Shown here: positions 8,713 through 16,976 of the stretch, in pieces
Numbering within the stretch: the stretch's first letter is position 1
How the letters are laid out: every line of letters starts with the position of its first letter
NCBI RefSeq assembly: GCF_019693215.1
Contig: NZ_CP081183.1
Location: forward strand, 1,863,226 to 1,927,225
Origin: Salinarchaeum sp. IM2453
GTDB lineage: Archaea; Halobacteriota; Halobacteria; Halobacteriales; Salinarchaeaceae
Reading direction: 5' to 3'
DNA length: 64,000 nt
Position numbers and translations under genes: made by a program
Notes under the pieces: generated by a model
The model's database searches: none
Told to the model about the DNA's origin: nothing
What the model saw: the letters and a program-made list of their open reading frames with translations, nothing else

Positions 8713-8770
8713 GTGAACTACCCCTGCCTATTCATCGCTTTCGGTGGCTCCTTGACGACAGGGACGTAGT
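8713..8770 (-). repeat. Solo IS200/IS605-type right-end hairpin
   Basis: This is a close copy of the tnpB-element end at 10173: GTGAACTACCCCTGCCTA is shared exactly, followed by a similar GGTGGCTCCTTGA segment and a decayed second stem arm (ACAGGGA). In the tnpB sense it ends in TAGTTCAC. It lies upstream of hflX. The rest of the 8573-8857 interval holds the other hairpin at 8594 and the hflX promoter. Confidence 0.6.
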
Positions 8771-8857
8771 CTGTGGAGATTAAATTCAGAAATACTAATA
8801 ACGGATATATCCGGCTTGGCTTTATTATTGCTCAGCTATTAGTTTACTATTGTACAC

Positions 8858-10168
8858 GTGTCAGGGAATACTCGCGTTGTCATTGTTAAACGGGTCGATG
8901 AAGGCACCGCAGATACCGAAGAAATCCGAAACCTTGCCCATGCCGCAGGATATCAGGTTGTTGGAGAAATTACACAGACGCGCAAAGAAGACCCAGCAAC
9001 TGAAATCGGTGCAGGGAAAGTCCAAGAACTAGCACGAACAGTCTTATATGAGAACGCTTCAACGGTTATCTTCGATAACCGTCTTGGACCTTATCAGACA
9101 TACAACCTTGGTCAAGAGCTTCCGGAAGGAACTGAAGTAAATGACCGGTTTCGGCTCATTCTTGATATCTTCGGCCAGCGGGCACAGACTCGTAAGGCAC
9201 AATTACAAGTTGAACTTGCAGAGTTACGATATGAACTCCCTCGCGCAGAGGCCAAAACCAGCTTAGCCAAACGCGATGAGCATCCTGGGTTCATGGGCCT
9301 CGGTGAATACGATGAAAGTCGAGAGCAGGATATCAAAGATCGGATCAGCCGGATTCGAGAAGAACTGGAGCAAATTGAACAAACTGAGGCGGATCGTCGT
9401 GAACAACGCCGCGAGTCTGGATTTGATCTTGTCGCTTTGGCTGGATATACAAACGCAGGAAAATCAACGCTTCTGCGGCAGTTGTCTGCTGACCTCGATG
9501 TTGACGAAAATAAAAACCTTCATCCAGACCTTGACACAACGGCAGAATCTGAAAACCAACTGTTTACTACACTCGGTACGACAACGCGCAAAGCTGACTT
9601 TGACCAACGTGATGTACTAGTTACTGATACTGTTGGATTCATTAGTGATCTTCCACACTGGCTTGTTGAGTCGTTTAAATCTACTCTTGATGCAGTATAC
9701 CGAGCTGACCTAGTCCTCTTAGTGGTGGATGTAAGTGAATCTATTGAGGAAATACGTCAAAAGCTCACTACTTGTCATGATACACTATATGAGCGCAATA
9801 GGGCTCCAATTGTCACCGTGTTAAATAAAATCGATAAAATTGATGAGGACGAATTACAGGAGAAGATAACTGCTCTATCAGCACTGGCTCCTAATCCAGT
9901 CGCGCTCAGTGCGAAAACAGGAGAGAATATTGACCAACTCTGGAATCGTATGCACCAGGAACTTCCTGATCTGCAACATGAGCGACTTGCGTTGCCTATG
10001 ACAGACGAAACAATGAGTGTTGTGTCATGGATTTATGACAACACTCGGGTCGACGATATTACCTATGATAATGATACTGTGATTATTGAATTTGCAGCAA
10101 GACCTAATGTTGTCTCTCAGTCTCGATCAAAGGCAAGTGAACTCGTAACGGCAGAAGCCGAAGCTTGA
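8858..10168 (+). CDS. hflX: GTPase HflX
   Basis: Ribosome-associated translational GTPase, which splits or rescues stalled ribosomes in bacteria. The archaeal role is less clear. 436 residues: an N-terminal HflX domain, a helical coiled region with a GFMGLGEYDESREQDIKDRI linker, a G domain with Walker A GYTNAGKST at 196-204, the DTVGFISDLPHWLVESF switch segment, and NKID, then a C-terminal domain. The start is GTG at 8858. A TATA-like GGCTTTATTATTG about 33 bases upstream suggests a leaderless transcript. Confidence 0.92.
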   Translation: MSGNTRVVIVKRVDEGTADTEEIRNLAHAAGYQVVGEITQTRKEDPATEIGAGKVQELARTVLYENASTVIFDNRLGPYQTYNLGQELPEGTEVNDRFRLILDIFGQRAQTRKAQLQVELAELRYELPRAEAKTSLAKRDEHPGFMGLGEYDESREQDIKDRISRIREELEQIEQTEADRREQRRESGFDLVALAGYTNAGKSTLLRQLSADLDVDENKNLHPDLDTTAESENQLFTTLGTTTRKADFDQRDVLVTDTVGFISDLPHWLVESFKSTLDAVYRADLVLLVVDVSESIEEIRQKLTTCHDTLYERNRAPIVTVLNKIDKIDEDELQEKITALSALAPNPVALSAKTGENIDQLWNRMHQELPDLQHERLALPMTDETMSVVSWIYDNTRVDDITYDNDTVIIEFAARPNVVSQSRSKASELVTAEAEA

Positions 10169-10172
10169 ACAC

Positions 10173-10225
10173 GTGAACTACCCCTGCCTACTCGCGGCCG
10201 TTGGCGGCTCCTTGAGGCAGGGGCT
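10173..10225 (-). repeat. Right end (terminal hairpin) of the tnpB element
   Basis: The stem CCCCTGCCT/AGGCAGGGG encloses a GC-rich loop. The sequence ends TAGTTCAC on the tnpB strand, five bases past the hflX stop codon. The tnpB stop codon TAG lies inside this end. By analogy with IS200/IS605 elements, this region would be the 3' scaffold of a TnpB guide RNA, with the guide running into the 3' end of hflX. That role is inferred. Confidence 0.65.
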
Positions 10226-11437
10226 TCCTGCTTCCACGACGCGCTTTGCAGGAACAACCGCAGTTCCCGTAGGGAGCGCAGTCTCCACAGGCGTTCCTTC
10301 GGAGTGACCCACTCCTAGTTTCGAGAGTCCGCGAGAAAGAACGTTCCACGCTGCGTTTGCGTCTCTGTCCACCTCGAACCCACAGGCCGGACAGGAGTGT
10401 TCACGCACCCACAGCGGTTTGGCTGTTTTGACGCCACACTGGGCGCACTCTTTGGTGGTGCCGTCAGGGTCAATCTCCACGAAGTGCGTGCCTTCTCGCT
10501 CGCACTTGTATTCGAGCAGATCAGTGAAAGTGCTCCACGCCGCTGACGCGGTATTGCGGCTGTTACGCGGCGATTCCAGCATCCCTTTCACGTCGAGGTC
10601 TTCGACAGCGACTAGGTCGTACTCCCGAGCGTAGTAGTTCGAGAGTTTGTGCAGGAAGTCACGCCGCTTGCGCTTGATGTCGAGATGACACTCAGCAACT
10701 GCCTGCCGCTGGTTTTCCCAGTTGTTTGCCCCGTGCTCTTTATGCGAGAGCTTCCGTTGCTCTCGTTCGAGCCTGTCGCGTTCGTCCGCGAGGTCAAGTG
10801 ACCCAACTGCCGTGCCGTCAGTGTCGTGGGCATACTTCAGAATCCCCACGTCGATGCCAACCATCTCGTCCGCGTCAACATCTTCCAGCGACGGTTTGGC
10901 AGGTTCATCTTTATCATCAACGGCGAAGGAGGCGTACCACTCTCCAGTTGGTTCTTTCTTGAGCGTGACTTCTTTGACTGTTTCATCTTCGGGGATTTGT
11001 CGGTGACACTCAATCGGGATATCCGCGAGTTTCGACAGCGAGAGTACAGTCTGACCGTTCTTCTTGTCGAACTCGAAGCCAGACTGGACGTATGTGAAAC
11101 TGCGGAATTCCTTGGGTGCCTTCCAGTTGAGACTCCCAACATTGTAACCCTTCTCTTTCAGTTCAGACAGGGCTTTGATACTGTCTTCAATCCGCATGAC
11201 AGCGGCCTGTGCAACCGTCGAGTACAGGTCGTTCAATTCCTCCCACCAGTCTTTCAGGTCGGTGAGTTGATTGCGGACCTGTCGCACTCGTTGATTGAGC
11301 GTTCCTGCCGAGTCGGGAATCTTGGTAAACTCCCTGAGAGCGTGGTTGTAGAGTTGCCTACAGGTGTCCCGGTGATAGTCCAGCGTTTCACGCTGTTCGG
11401 CGGTTGGTTTGAGTCGGAACCTGTAGGCGTAGTGCAT
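10178..11437 (-). CDS. tnpB: RNA-guided endonuclease TnpB (IS1341 type)
   Basis: A 419-residue TnpB with intact active-site residues: RuvC-I Asp196 (GIDVG), RuvC-II Glu279 (VAVEDLD), the C4 zinc ribbon Cys331/334/349/352 (CAQCG and CPACG), and RuvC-III in VDRDANAAWN at 356-364. TnpBs are RNA-guided nucleases that keep IS200/IS605 elements at their donor sites. No TnpA transposase is present, so the element cannot move on its own. Its codons look GC-rich beside its neighbours, which indicates transfer. The C-terminal tail SRQG runs into the terminal hairpin. Confidence 0.93.
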   Translation of the reverse strand: MHYAYRFRLKPTAEQRETLDYHRDTCRQLYNHALREFTKIPDSAGTLNQRVRQVRNQLTDLKDWWEELNDLYSTVAQAAVMRIEDSIKALSELKEKGYNVGSLNWKAPKEFRSFTYVQSGFEFDKKNGQTVLSLSKLADIPIECHRQIPEDETVKEVTLKKEPTGEWYASFAVDDKDEPAKPSLEDVDADEMVGIDVGILKYAHDTDGTAVGSLDLADERDRLEREQRKLSHKEHGANNWENQRQAVAECHLDIKRKRRDFLHKLSNYYAREYDLVAVEDLDVKGMLESPRNSRNTASAAWSTFTDLLEYKCEREGTHFVEIDPDGTTKECAQCGVKTAKPLWVREHSCPACGFEVDRDANAAWNVLSRGLSKLGVGHSEGTPVETALPTGTAVVPAKRVVEAGSPCLKEPPTAASRQG

Positions 11438-11440
11438 CAG

Positions 11441-11563
11441 TTATCCCTCACGTTGTTCGATAAGCTCGTCCAATTTCTCTTGGACGAACGAAGAGAGATT
11501 CAAGTGGTTCTCTTCGACCCACTCGGCTTGATCTTCACGGATTGTGATGTTCTTCCGTTCCAC
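11441..11563 (-). CDS. 40-residue ribbon-helix-helix-like protein upstream of tnpB
   Basis: The reading frame from GTG at 11563 gives about 40 residues: ERKNITIREDQAEWVEE, then NLSSFVQEKLDELIEQ. A short basic strand followed by two helices is the ribbon-helix-helix pattern. It ends three bases before the tnpB start, so the pair is one unit. A longer frame starting at 11638 is possible but would read through the upstream non-coding sequence. I infer a DNA-binding autoregulator or antitoxin-like partner of tnpB. Confidence 0.6.
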   Translation of the reverse strand: MERKNITIREDQAEWVEENHLNLSSFVQEKLDELIEQREG

Positions 11564-11655
11564 AGTGTGTGTTATACGCAGTATATGTATAAGTCCATCG
11601 AAACGGTGGGTCTGTGGGCCAGCAACAGGAAGGTGCAAAAAGACGAAGACGGAGC

Positions 11656-11708
11656 TGTATCCCCGCCCTACTCGCTCCCTCTGGTCGCTCCTTGAGGACG
11701 GGGGCTTA
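11656..11708 (-). repeat. End-like hairpin upstream of the tnpB unit
   Basis: CCCCGCCC, then an ACTCGCTCCCTCTGGTCGCTCCTTGAGG segment in the loop, then ACGGGGGCTT. It aligns with the tnpB right end, including CTCCTTGAGG. It has lost the GTGAAC terminal bases. It lies about 90 bases beyond the start of the small tnpB partner gene, in the same orientation as the right end. It could be the left boundary of the element or a separate older insertion. Confidence 0.5.
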
Positions 11709-11868
11709 GCGCCTGTATTCAGCTAATCGGTCTTGCGTGGAACGTAGCCGATGTAGTTCCAGCATCTTTTCAGAGTGACTTCTCTGGACGGTGATGGCTT
11801 TCTCATTGTTCAAACAACGATTTGACCGTCCTGAAAGTATATGATACTGGATTTAGTATTGACACAGT

Positions 11869-12441
11869 ATGAAGCGTCGGTCGCTCCTCGCAGGTCTTGG
11901 AATTTCTGTTGCGGCAATTGGAACAGGAGCGATTGCGCAAGGAGGTCGACCCTCTTTCAGTAATTCCACCGATACTCAAACGGATGAATTGCTGATCCAA
12001 AAAAACCGAGAATGGATCGAAACAGATCCTTCGGCGACAGATAACCCATATTATGTACCCGTTTTTGATGCGTCTGATGCTGATCGCCTCATAAATCACA
12101 CAAAGCTTGATCCGTCAGAACAGAGATTTATTGAAGAGACCGATTTTGAGTCTGCGTATTTGCTTGTTGTAGAACATTGGCCAACGCATGGGGTAGAGCT
12201 CACACACACAGACACAACTGTTGATGACACAACTGTGGTGCAGGTATCTGAACAAGATTACCGTGATCCGGATGAAGCGTATATCGGTGTTGTACATCTC
12301 AATAGCTTAGTGCTACGAGTATCCAGCCCCGTTACTCCAGACTCAGTGTCCTTTCAGATTCGATTACAAAAAACAACTGGCGAAGAAATAGCTGTTGATC
12401 CATATGATTCCTCTGAGTATGACGATCAAACCTCGGTTTAA
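11869..12441 (+). CDS. Putative Tat-exported protein of unknown function
   Basis: 190 residues. The N-terminus MKRRSLLAGLGISVAAIGTGAIAQ is a signal peptide with a twin-Arg-like KRRSLL start, so export in folded form is likely. The mature part is acidic and predicted to be beta-rich (AYLLVVEHWPTHGVELTHTDTTVDDTTVVQV, VVHLNSLVLRVSSP), and no catalytic motif is seen. There are no Cys residues and no lipobox. I do not recognise the family beyond its haloarchaeal type. It stands alone between the tnpB element and a regulator gene. Confidence 0.65.
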   Translation: MKRRSLLAGLGISVAAIGTGAIAQGGRPSFSNSTDTQTDELLIQKNREWIETDPSATDNPYYVPVFDASDADRLINHTKLDPSEQRFIEETDFESAYLLVVEHWPTHGVELTHTDTTVDDTTVVQVSEQDYRDPDEAYIGVVHLNSLVLRVSSPVTPDSVSFQIRLQKTTGEEIAVDPYDSSEYDDQTSV

Positions 12442-12536
12442 AATATATAATGATGATGCAGAGAACTAAACAACAAGTGATTGGATGTTAATACCTCCAT
12501 ATCATAATATCAAATAGCAACTGACAGTCAACAATC

Positions 12537-13154
12537 ATGCGTGACAAAGTACAGCGACTCTCGAACGGTCCCCGTCCAGAAAATGGTGAAGGCCCAATCC
12601 ACATTGTCGATATGGAAGACGAAGAAGCAGTCGAGTTGTTCGAAACTTTAGGAACTCAGACGACATACCAAATCTATAACGAACTCCAACATGAGCCACA
12701 GACGCCAAGTGAGCTTGCTGACTCTCAAGGTGGTAGTTTACAGAATATCCACTACCATATTGAGAAACTCGAAACTGCAGGGCTAATCGAGCCGGTCGAT
12801 ACATGGTACTCAGAAAAGGGTGTCGAGATGAGCGTATACGCCCCAACCCACAATCCTCTTGTGATTAGCTTTGGCACGGATTCAAGCCGAAGTCGATTAC
12901 GAACTGTACTAACACGAGCATTTGGCGGTATTGGTATTGTCGCGGCAACTAGTTTAGTCGTTGAGTACGCTGTCAACTGGTGGCAGGAGTCAGGTGAATC
13001 TCAATCGGGCACCGAAATTAGCACAGTTACGACCAACGGCGAATCAGCACAACCCAGTGTTGTTGATGTTATTGTCAATTCTCCCGGGTTGACTGTGTTT
13101 GTTCTTGGTCTCCTGGTCATTATGCTCTATACAATTGGTCAACTTCGCGACTGA
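12537..13154 (+). CDS. Membrane-anchored winged-helix transcription regulator
   Basis: 205 residues. Residues about 25-105 form an ArsR-like winged helix (LFETLGTQTTYQIYNELQHEPQTPSELADS, then NIHYHIEKLETAGLIEPV). Two membrane helices follow, GIGIVAATSLVVEYAVNWW and PGLTVFVLGLLVIMLYTIG, separated by a polar outside loop. This HTH-plus-two-helix layout is common in haloarchaea and suggests regulation by a membrane signal. It is convergent with the BtuCD genes. No ligand site is recognisable. Confidence 0.75.
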   Translation: MRDKVQRLSNGPRPENGEGPIHIVDMEDEEAVELFETLGTQTTYQIYNELQHEPQTPSELADSQGGSLQNIHYHIEKLETAGLIEPVDTWYSEKGVEMSVYAPTHNPLVISFGTDSSRSRLRTVLTRAFGGIGIVAATSLVVEYAVNWWQESGESQSGTEISTVTTNGESAQPSVVDVIVNSPGLTVFVLGLLVIMLYTIGQLRD

Positions 13155-13233
13155 GGCTTCTTCTTGTAACCCAGAACAGTATAAAATTAATGCGAAATAT
13201 AAGAGAATCCCACACAAACTATCACAGAACACC

Positions 13234-14004
13234 TCACTCTGCAAGCGCTGTCACTGTTGGTGTCCCAGTCTCTGGGTTAGTGCCAATTGCTGTTTGTACA
13301 CCAAATGTCTCTTCTAGCTGCTTCGTTGTATAGACCTCTTTTGGACTTCCATGTGCAGCAATTGTCCCGTCGGCAAGCAAAGCGATATCATCGCAGAACC
13401 TTGCGGCAAGCTCAAGATCATGAATTGCGGCAATTACTGTTTTTCCGGAGTCAGCCAATTCACGAACTAATGAGAGTGTTTGTACCTGATGATTAACATC
13501 TAAATTCGCCGTAGGCTCATCAAGTAACAGCACTGGTGTCGATTGTGCTAGTGCCTGTGCAAGCAATACGCGCTGCCGTTCTCCGCCGCTCAATTCTCTT
13601 ACATTCCGTTCAGCAAACTGTGCAGTCCTTGTCTTATCAAGTGCACGCTGCACAGCCATCTTGTCTTCTTTTGTTGTTGGTGAAAGGCGGTTTTGATGAG
13701 GCATCCGTCCCATTGCAACGATCTCTTCTACAGAGAAATCGAACGCAAACGTCGTTTTTTGTGGAACCGTCGCAACGCGCCTTCCAATTTCCTCTGAAGA
13801 TAGCGTGCTCACATCAGCATCATCAACCCGTATTCTTCCACCATCTGGCTCAAGATATCCGTTTAGCGTTCGTAATAGGGTGGTCTTTCCAGCACCATTT
13901 GGTCCTATTAAACCAACAAACGATCCTGCTTCAACGGTAAGCGATACATCTGATAAAATCTCTGTTGAGCCGAGTGTAATATTTATATTTTTGATGTTGA
14001 TCAT
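13234..14004 (-). CDS. btuD: BtuD-type ABC importer ATP-binding protein
   Basis: ATPase of a type II importer of the cobalamin/siderophore/heme class. 256 residues: Walker A GPNGAGKTT at 34-42, the signature LSGGERQR, Walker B VLLLDEPTANLD, and the switch His in IAAIHD. It overlaps the upstream permease gene by four bases. The substrate is not settled: cobalamin is likeliest for haloarchaeal copies, but heme or iron-siderophore cannot be excluded. Confidence 0.86.
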   Translation of the reverse strand: MINIKNINITLGSTEILSDVSLTVEAGSFVGLIGPNGAGKTTLLRTLNGYLEPDGGRIRVDDADVSTLSSEEIGRRVATVPQKTTFAFDFSVEEIVAMGRMPHQNRLSPTTKEDKMAVQRALDKTRTAQFAERNVRELSGGERQRVLLAQALAQSTPVLLLDEPTANLDVNHQVQTLSLVRELADSGKTVIAAIHDLELAARFCDDIALLADGTIAAHGSPKEVYTTKQLEETFGVQTAIGTNPETGTPTVTALAE

Positions 14005-15047
14005 AGTGAATACACCTCCTGCCGGCGAAGTAGATACAGGAAAAACGGAGCACCGAGTGCAGCGGTAACTATGCCAACTGGCATCTCACTAGGCCCAGCA
14101 CGTGCAATTGTGTCTGTGGCGACGAGAAACACTGCCCCTGCCAATGCACTGACCGGCAGTAAAATTCGATGATCCGGTCCAACAATCAATCGCATAATGT
14201 GGGGAACAATTAATCCGACAAAGCCGATAACACCTGAGACCGCAACCGCAGCAGCTGTGATGACACTCGATCCTGCAAGCAACTTTTGTTTTGTCCGTTG
14301 GACATCAATTCCGAGCCCATGTGCTTCTTCCTCACCTAGCAAGAGCGCGTTAAGATCTCTTGTATATACCAGCAGCCAGACAAACATAACGAGGGCAATT
14401 GGAAGTGCAATTTGTACTCTCCCCCATGAACTGTGGTGCAGATGACCCATTAACCAGTACACTGCTTCTTCAAGACTGTCTCCAGCATGAAGTAATAGAT
14501 ACGAAATCATCGCTCCGAGAAGCGTCTGAATAGCGATACCGGCAAGTAATAACGTCGCAACTGGGGTTTGTCCATCTTCGGTCGCAATTGCATAAACTAG
14601 AAATCCTGCCCCAAGCCCTCCAGCAAAAGCAGCAAGTGGTAATCCCCCAGGTACTGAAAGCGGCAGCACAATATATGTTACTGCGCCAAGCGCTGCCCCG
14701 GTTGAGATACCAATAATTGATGGGTCCGCCATTGGATTACGGAAAAACCCCTGCATTACCGTTCCAGCGGCTGCAAGCGCAAACCCAACAATTGCACCAA
14801 GTACAATTCTCGGCAACCGAATCGATTGAATAATCAATTCAGTTGATTCGTCGATATTAAAACTGAAAGGGGAGATCCATTCTATCCCGTTCGTCCAGAG
14901 AACCGGAATTGTGATTCCATTGAGTGTTGCTGCTGTAACTTCCCACATCCCAATATCGGCATACCCAACCCGAGCACTCGCCAACATTGTCACAAACAAC
15001 AGTCCCAGCAGACCGGCTGACCAGGCGAGTGTTCTCCGGACTACCAT
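14001..15047 (-). CDS. btuC: BtuC/FecCD-family ABC importer permease
   Basis: About 348 residues with roughly ten membrane helices of the FecCD/BtuC family. Family segments are RLPRIVLGAIVGFALAAAGTVMQGFFRNPMADPSIIGISTGAALGA and GFVGLIVPHIMRLIVGPDHR, the latter being the loop that contacts the ATPase. I chose the ATG at 15047, giving MVVRRTLAWSAGLLGLL, because the upstream extension is not family-like. It is divergent from the substrate-binding gene and overlaps btuD. Confidence 0.87.
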   Translation of the reverse strand: MVVRRTLAWSAGLLGLLFVTMLASARVGYADIGMWEVTAATLNGITIPVLWTNGIEWISPFSFNIDESTELIIQSIRLPRIVLGAIVGFALAAAGTVMQGFFRNPMADPSIIGISTGAALGAVTYIVLPLSVPGGLPLAAFAGGLGAGFLVYAIATEDGQTPVATLLLAGIAIQTLLGAMISYLLLHAGDSLEEAVYWLMGHLHHSSWGRVQIALPIALVMFVWLLVYTRDLNALLLGEEEAHGLGIDVQRTKQKLLAGSSVITAAAVAVSGVIGFVGLIVPHIMRLIVGPDHRILLPVSALAGAVFLVATDTIARAGPSEMPVGIVTAALGAPFFLYLLRRQEVYSL

Positions 15048-15115
15048 TATAATACAACTGAATTTGGAATAATTAAATATTTGTTGCACTAGCTCTGAAT
15101 CCCCATCGTCAGTAT

Positions 15116-16168
15116 ATGAAACAACATATTCTCATACTCGGGGTGCTGCTTGCTGTTCTATTACTCGGAATAGCAGCACATCCGGTAACGGCTGATAACG
15201 ATGGATATCCGGCTCAAATCGAAGATGGAACCGGCGAGAATGTTACGATAGAGGAACCGCCAGAGGAAATTGTTGTAACAGACTATGCAACAGCACAAAT
15301 AATGTGGGAGCTTGGTGCTGAGGATCTGGTTGTCGGGATGCCAGTTGGTGACCCAAGTTCATATCTGGATGGGTACGATGAACGCGAGGATGTTCTTGAT
15401 GATGAGGGAGATACCTTCATGCTCAAAGAGGAAGCAATTGTTGAACTCGACCCTGACTTGATTATTGGAGGAAATGTCAATAAAGATGGAACAGAAAACC
15501 TACGAGACGATCTGGGTTTAGATATACCTATATTTGTTCTTGAGTCACAGGGATCAATTGATGGGATAATGGACGAAATTGAGATGATTGGAACAGTTAT
15601 AGACAAGAACGAAAAAGCATCACAAACGACCGTTGAAATGGAGTCATGGATCTCTTCGATAGACGAAGCAACAGCTAGCCATGAACATCCTGATGTACTC
15701 TATCGAATGGAAGGTGGATTCTCTGCAGGTTCTGCTACGTTTACACATGAACTAATTGAGTCCGCCGGAGCGAATAATATATTCAGTGACAACGAGCTGT
15801 GGGGTGACGTGAACGACGAATTAATTGTTGACGAGAATCCGGAGTGGATTGTTGTCCCAGACGATGCCACGATACCGGAAGGCGATCCTTATGAAAAAAC
15901 GACAGCATATCAGGAAGGACAAATCCTTGAAATCAACTCTAATTACATAAACCAGGAGGGACCTAAAGTTGTTGATGCGGTTATTTCAATGGCGATGGCA
16001 TTTCATTCCGATGCTCTTGATACTGGTGAGATCGTAGAGCCGCCTGAGCAAGACACAGAAGCCTCGGATGAGGAGGATGATAGTCCAATTCCACTGAACC
16101 CTGTTGTACCTGTTATTGGGCTACTCTTAGGCCTGTCACTGCTGGTCTTCCGGAATAAAACTAGCTAA
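15116..16168 (+). CDS. btuF: BtuF-type substrate-binding protein, membrane anchored
   Basis: 350 residues. It has a signal peptide (ILILGVLLAVLLLGIAAHPVTA), then a class III binding fold with the EEIVVTDYATAQIMWELGAEDLVVGM start and VELDPDLIIGG. An acidic linker (EPPEQDTEASDEEDDS) and a C-terminal membrane helix (PVVPVIGLLLGLSLLVF) anchor it outside. The PGF motif seen in many haloarchaeal relatives is not evident. The divergent btuC and btuD complete the importer. Confidence 0.83.
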   Translation: MKQHILILGVLLAVLLLGIAAHPVTADNDGYPAQIEDGTGENVTIEEPPEEIVVTDYATAQIMWELGAEDLVVGMPVGDPSSYLDGYDEREDVLDDEGDTFMLKEEAIVELDPDLIIGGNVNKDGTENLRDDLGLDIPIFVLESQGSIDGIMDEIEMIGTVIDKNEKASQTTVEMESWISSIDEATASHEHPDVLYRMEGGFSAGSATFTHELIESAGANNIFSDNELWGDVNDELIVDENPEWIVVPDDATIPEGDPYEKTTAYQEGQILEINSNYINQEGPKVVDAVISMAMAFHSDALDTGEIVEPPEQDTEASDEEDDSPIPLNPVVPVIGLLLGLSLLVFRNKTS

Positions 16169-16269
16169 TTTCTTTCCACATACAAATCTGTTCTCTTTAA
16201 TTCGACTGCTAAACAGAACAGCTGACGTGTAAAGGATATATATTCTGCGCAGAACATAAGAAATGAAAG

Positions 16270-16926
16270 ATGCGCTCAGGAATTGTCCTTGCCGGGGGCC
16301 GATCTACGCGGTTTGATGATGGTGACAAAGCTCTGGCCTCCATCAACGGACAACCAATGATTGTCCATATCTGCTCGCAGATTATCGACAGTGTCGATGA
16401 GCTAATCATCAACTGTCGAGAGGATCAGCGCTCTGCCATTGAAGATGTATTTCATGGCACGAACTTCTCACCAAAATTTGCTATTGATGAATCTCCAGAC
16501 ATCGGACCGGTCGGCGGGATGCTATCCGGACTCTCGATAGCAGATGAGTACGCAGCTGTTGTTGCCTGTGATATGCCATTTATTTCTAACCCTGTACTTA
16601 ACTCCCTATTTTCGTATCTCAGTGCATCATCGCTGCCAGAAAATATTGAGAGAACATGTAATCAGCCAGAAGTGGACCGGTATGATGCAGTTCTTCCAAA
16701 ACTAAATTCTGGTTGGTACCAACCGACAGCAGCTGTGTATCGGTCTACTCCTGTCGCTCAGGCCTGTCGGTGTGCGATAGAACAAAATGAACAAAAGGCA
16801 CTTGCTCCTTTAGAATACTTGAATTGGGTCTCAGTACCAGAACAAGAAGTCACAACCTCTGAACGAACATTTCAGAATGTAAATACTACCGAAGAACTTG
16901 CTGCTGCCAAACAATACTTCGAATAA
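16270..16926 (+). CDS. mobA: Molybdenum cofactor guanylyltransferase MobA
   Basis: Attaches GMP to molybdopterin. 218 residues with a nucleotidyltransferase fold: LAGGRSTRFDDGDKAL at 7-22 (GTP loop and Lys), ESPDIGPVGGMLSGL, and the VACDMPFI metal-binding Asp. The context fits, since moaC and yqeC lie nearby on the opposite strand. A TATA-like GGATATATATT is about 40 bases upstream. It converges on yqeC with a palindromic terminator between. Confidence 0.87.
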   Translation: MRSGIVLAGGRSTRFDDGDKALASINGQPMIVHICSQIIDSVDELIINCREDQRSAIEDVFHGTNFSPKFAIDESPDIGPVGGMLSGLSIADEYAAVVACDMPFISNPVLNSLFSYLSASSLPENIERTCNQPEVDRYDAVLPKLNSGWYQPTAAVYRSTPVAQACRCAIEQNEQKALAPLEYLNWVSVPEQEVTTSERTFQNVNTTEELAAAKQYFE

Positions 16927-16953
16927 TCAAGAGAAGCCGAACGTCTGTGGCTG

Positions 16954-16973
16954 TTTCTCAGTTAACTGAGAAA
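16954..16973. terminator. Bidirectional palindromic terminator between mobA and yqeC
   Basis: A perfect 20-base palindrome with arms TTTCTCAG and CTGAGAAA around TTAA, placed midway between the stops of the convergent mobA and yqeC genes. The position and symmetry suit a shared terminator. Confidence 0.55.
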
Positions 16974-16976
16974 TAA

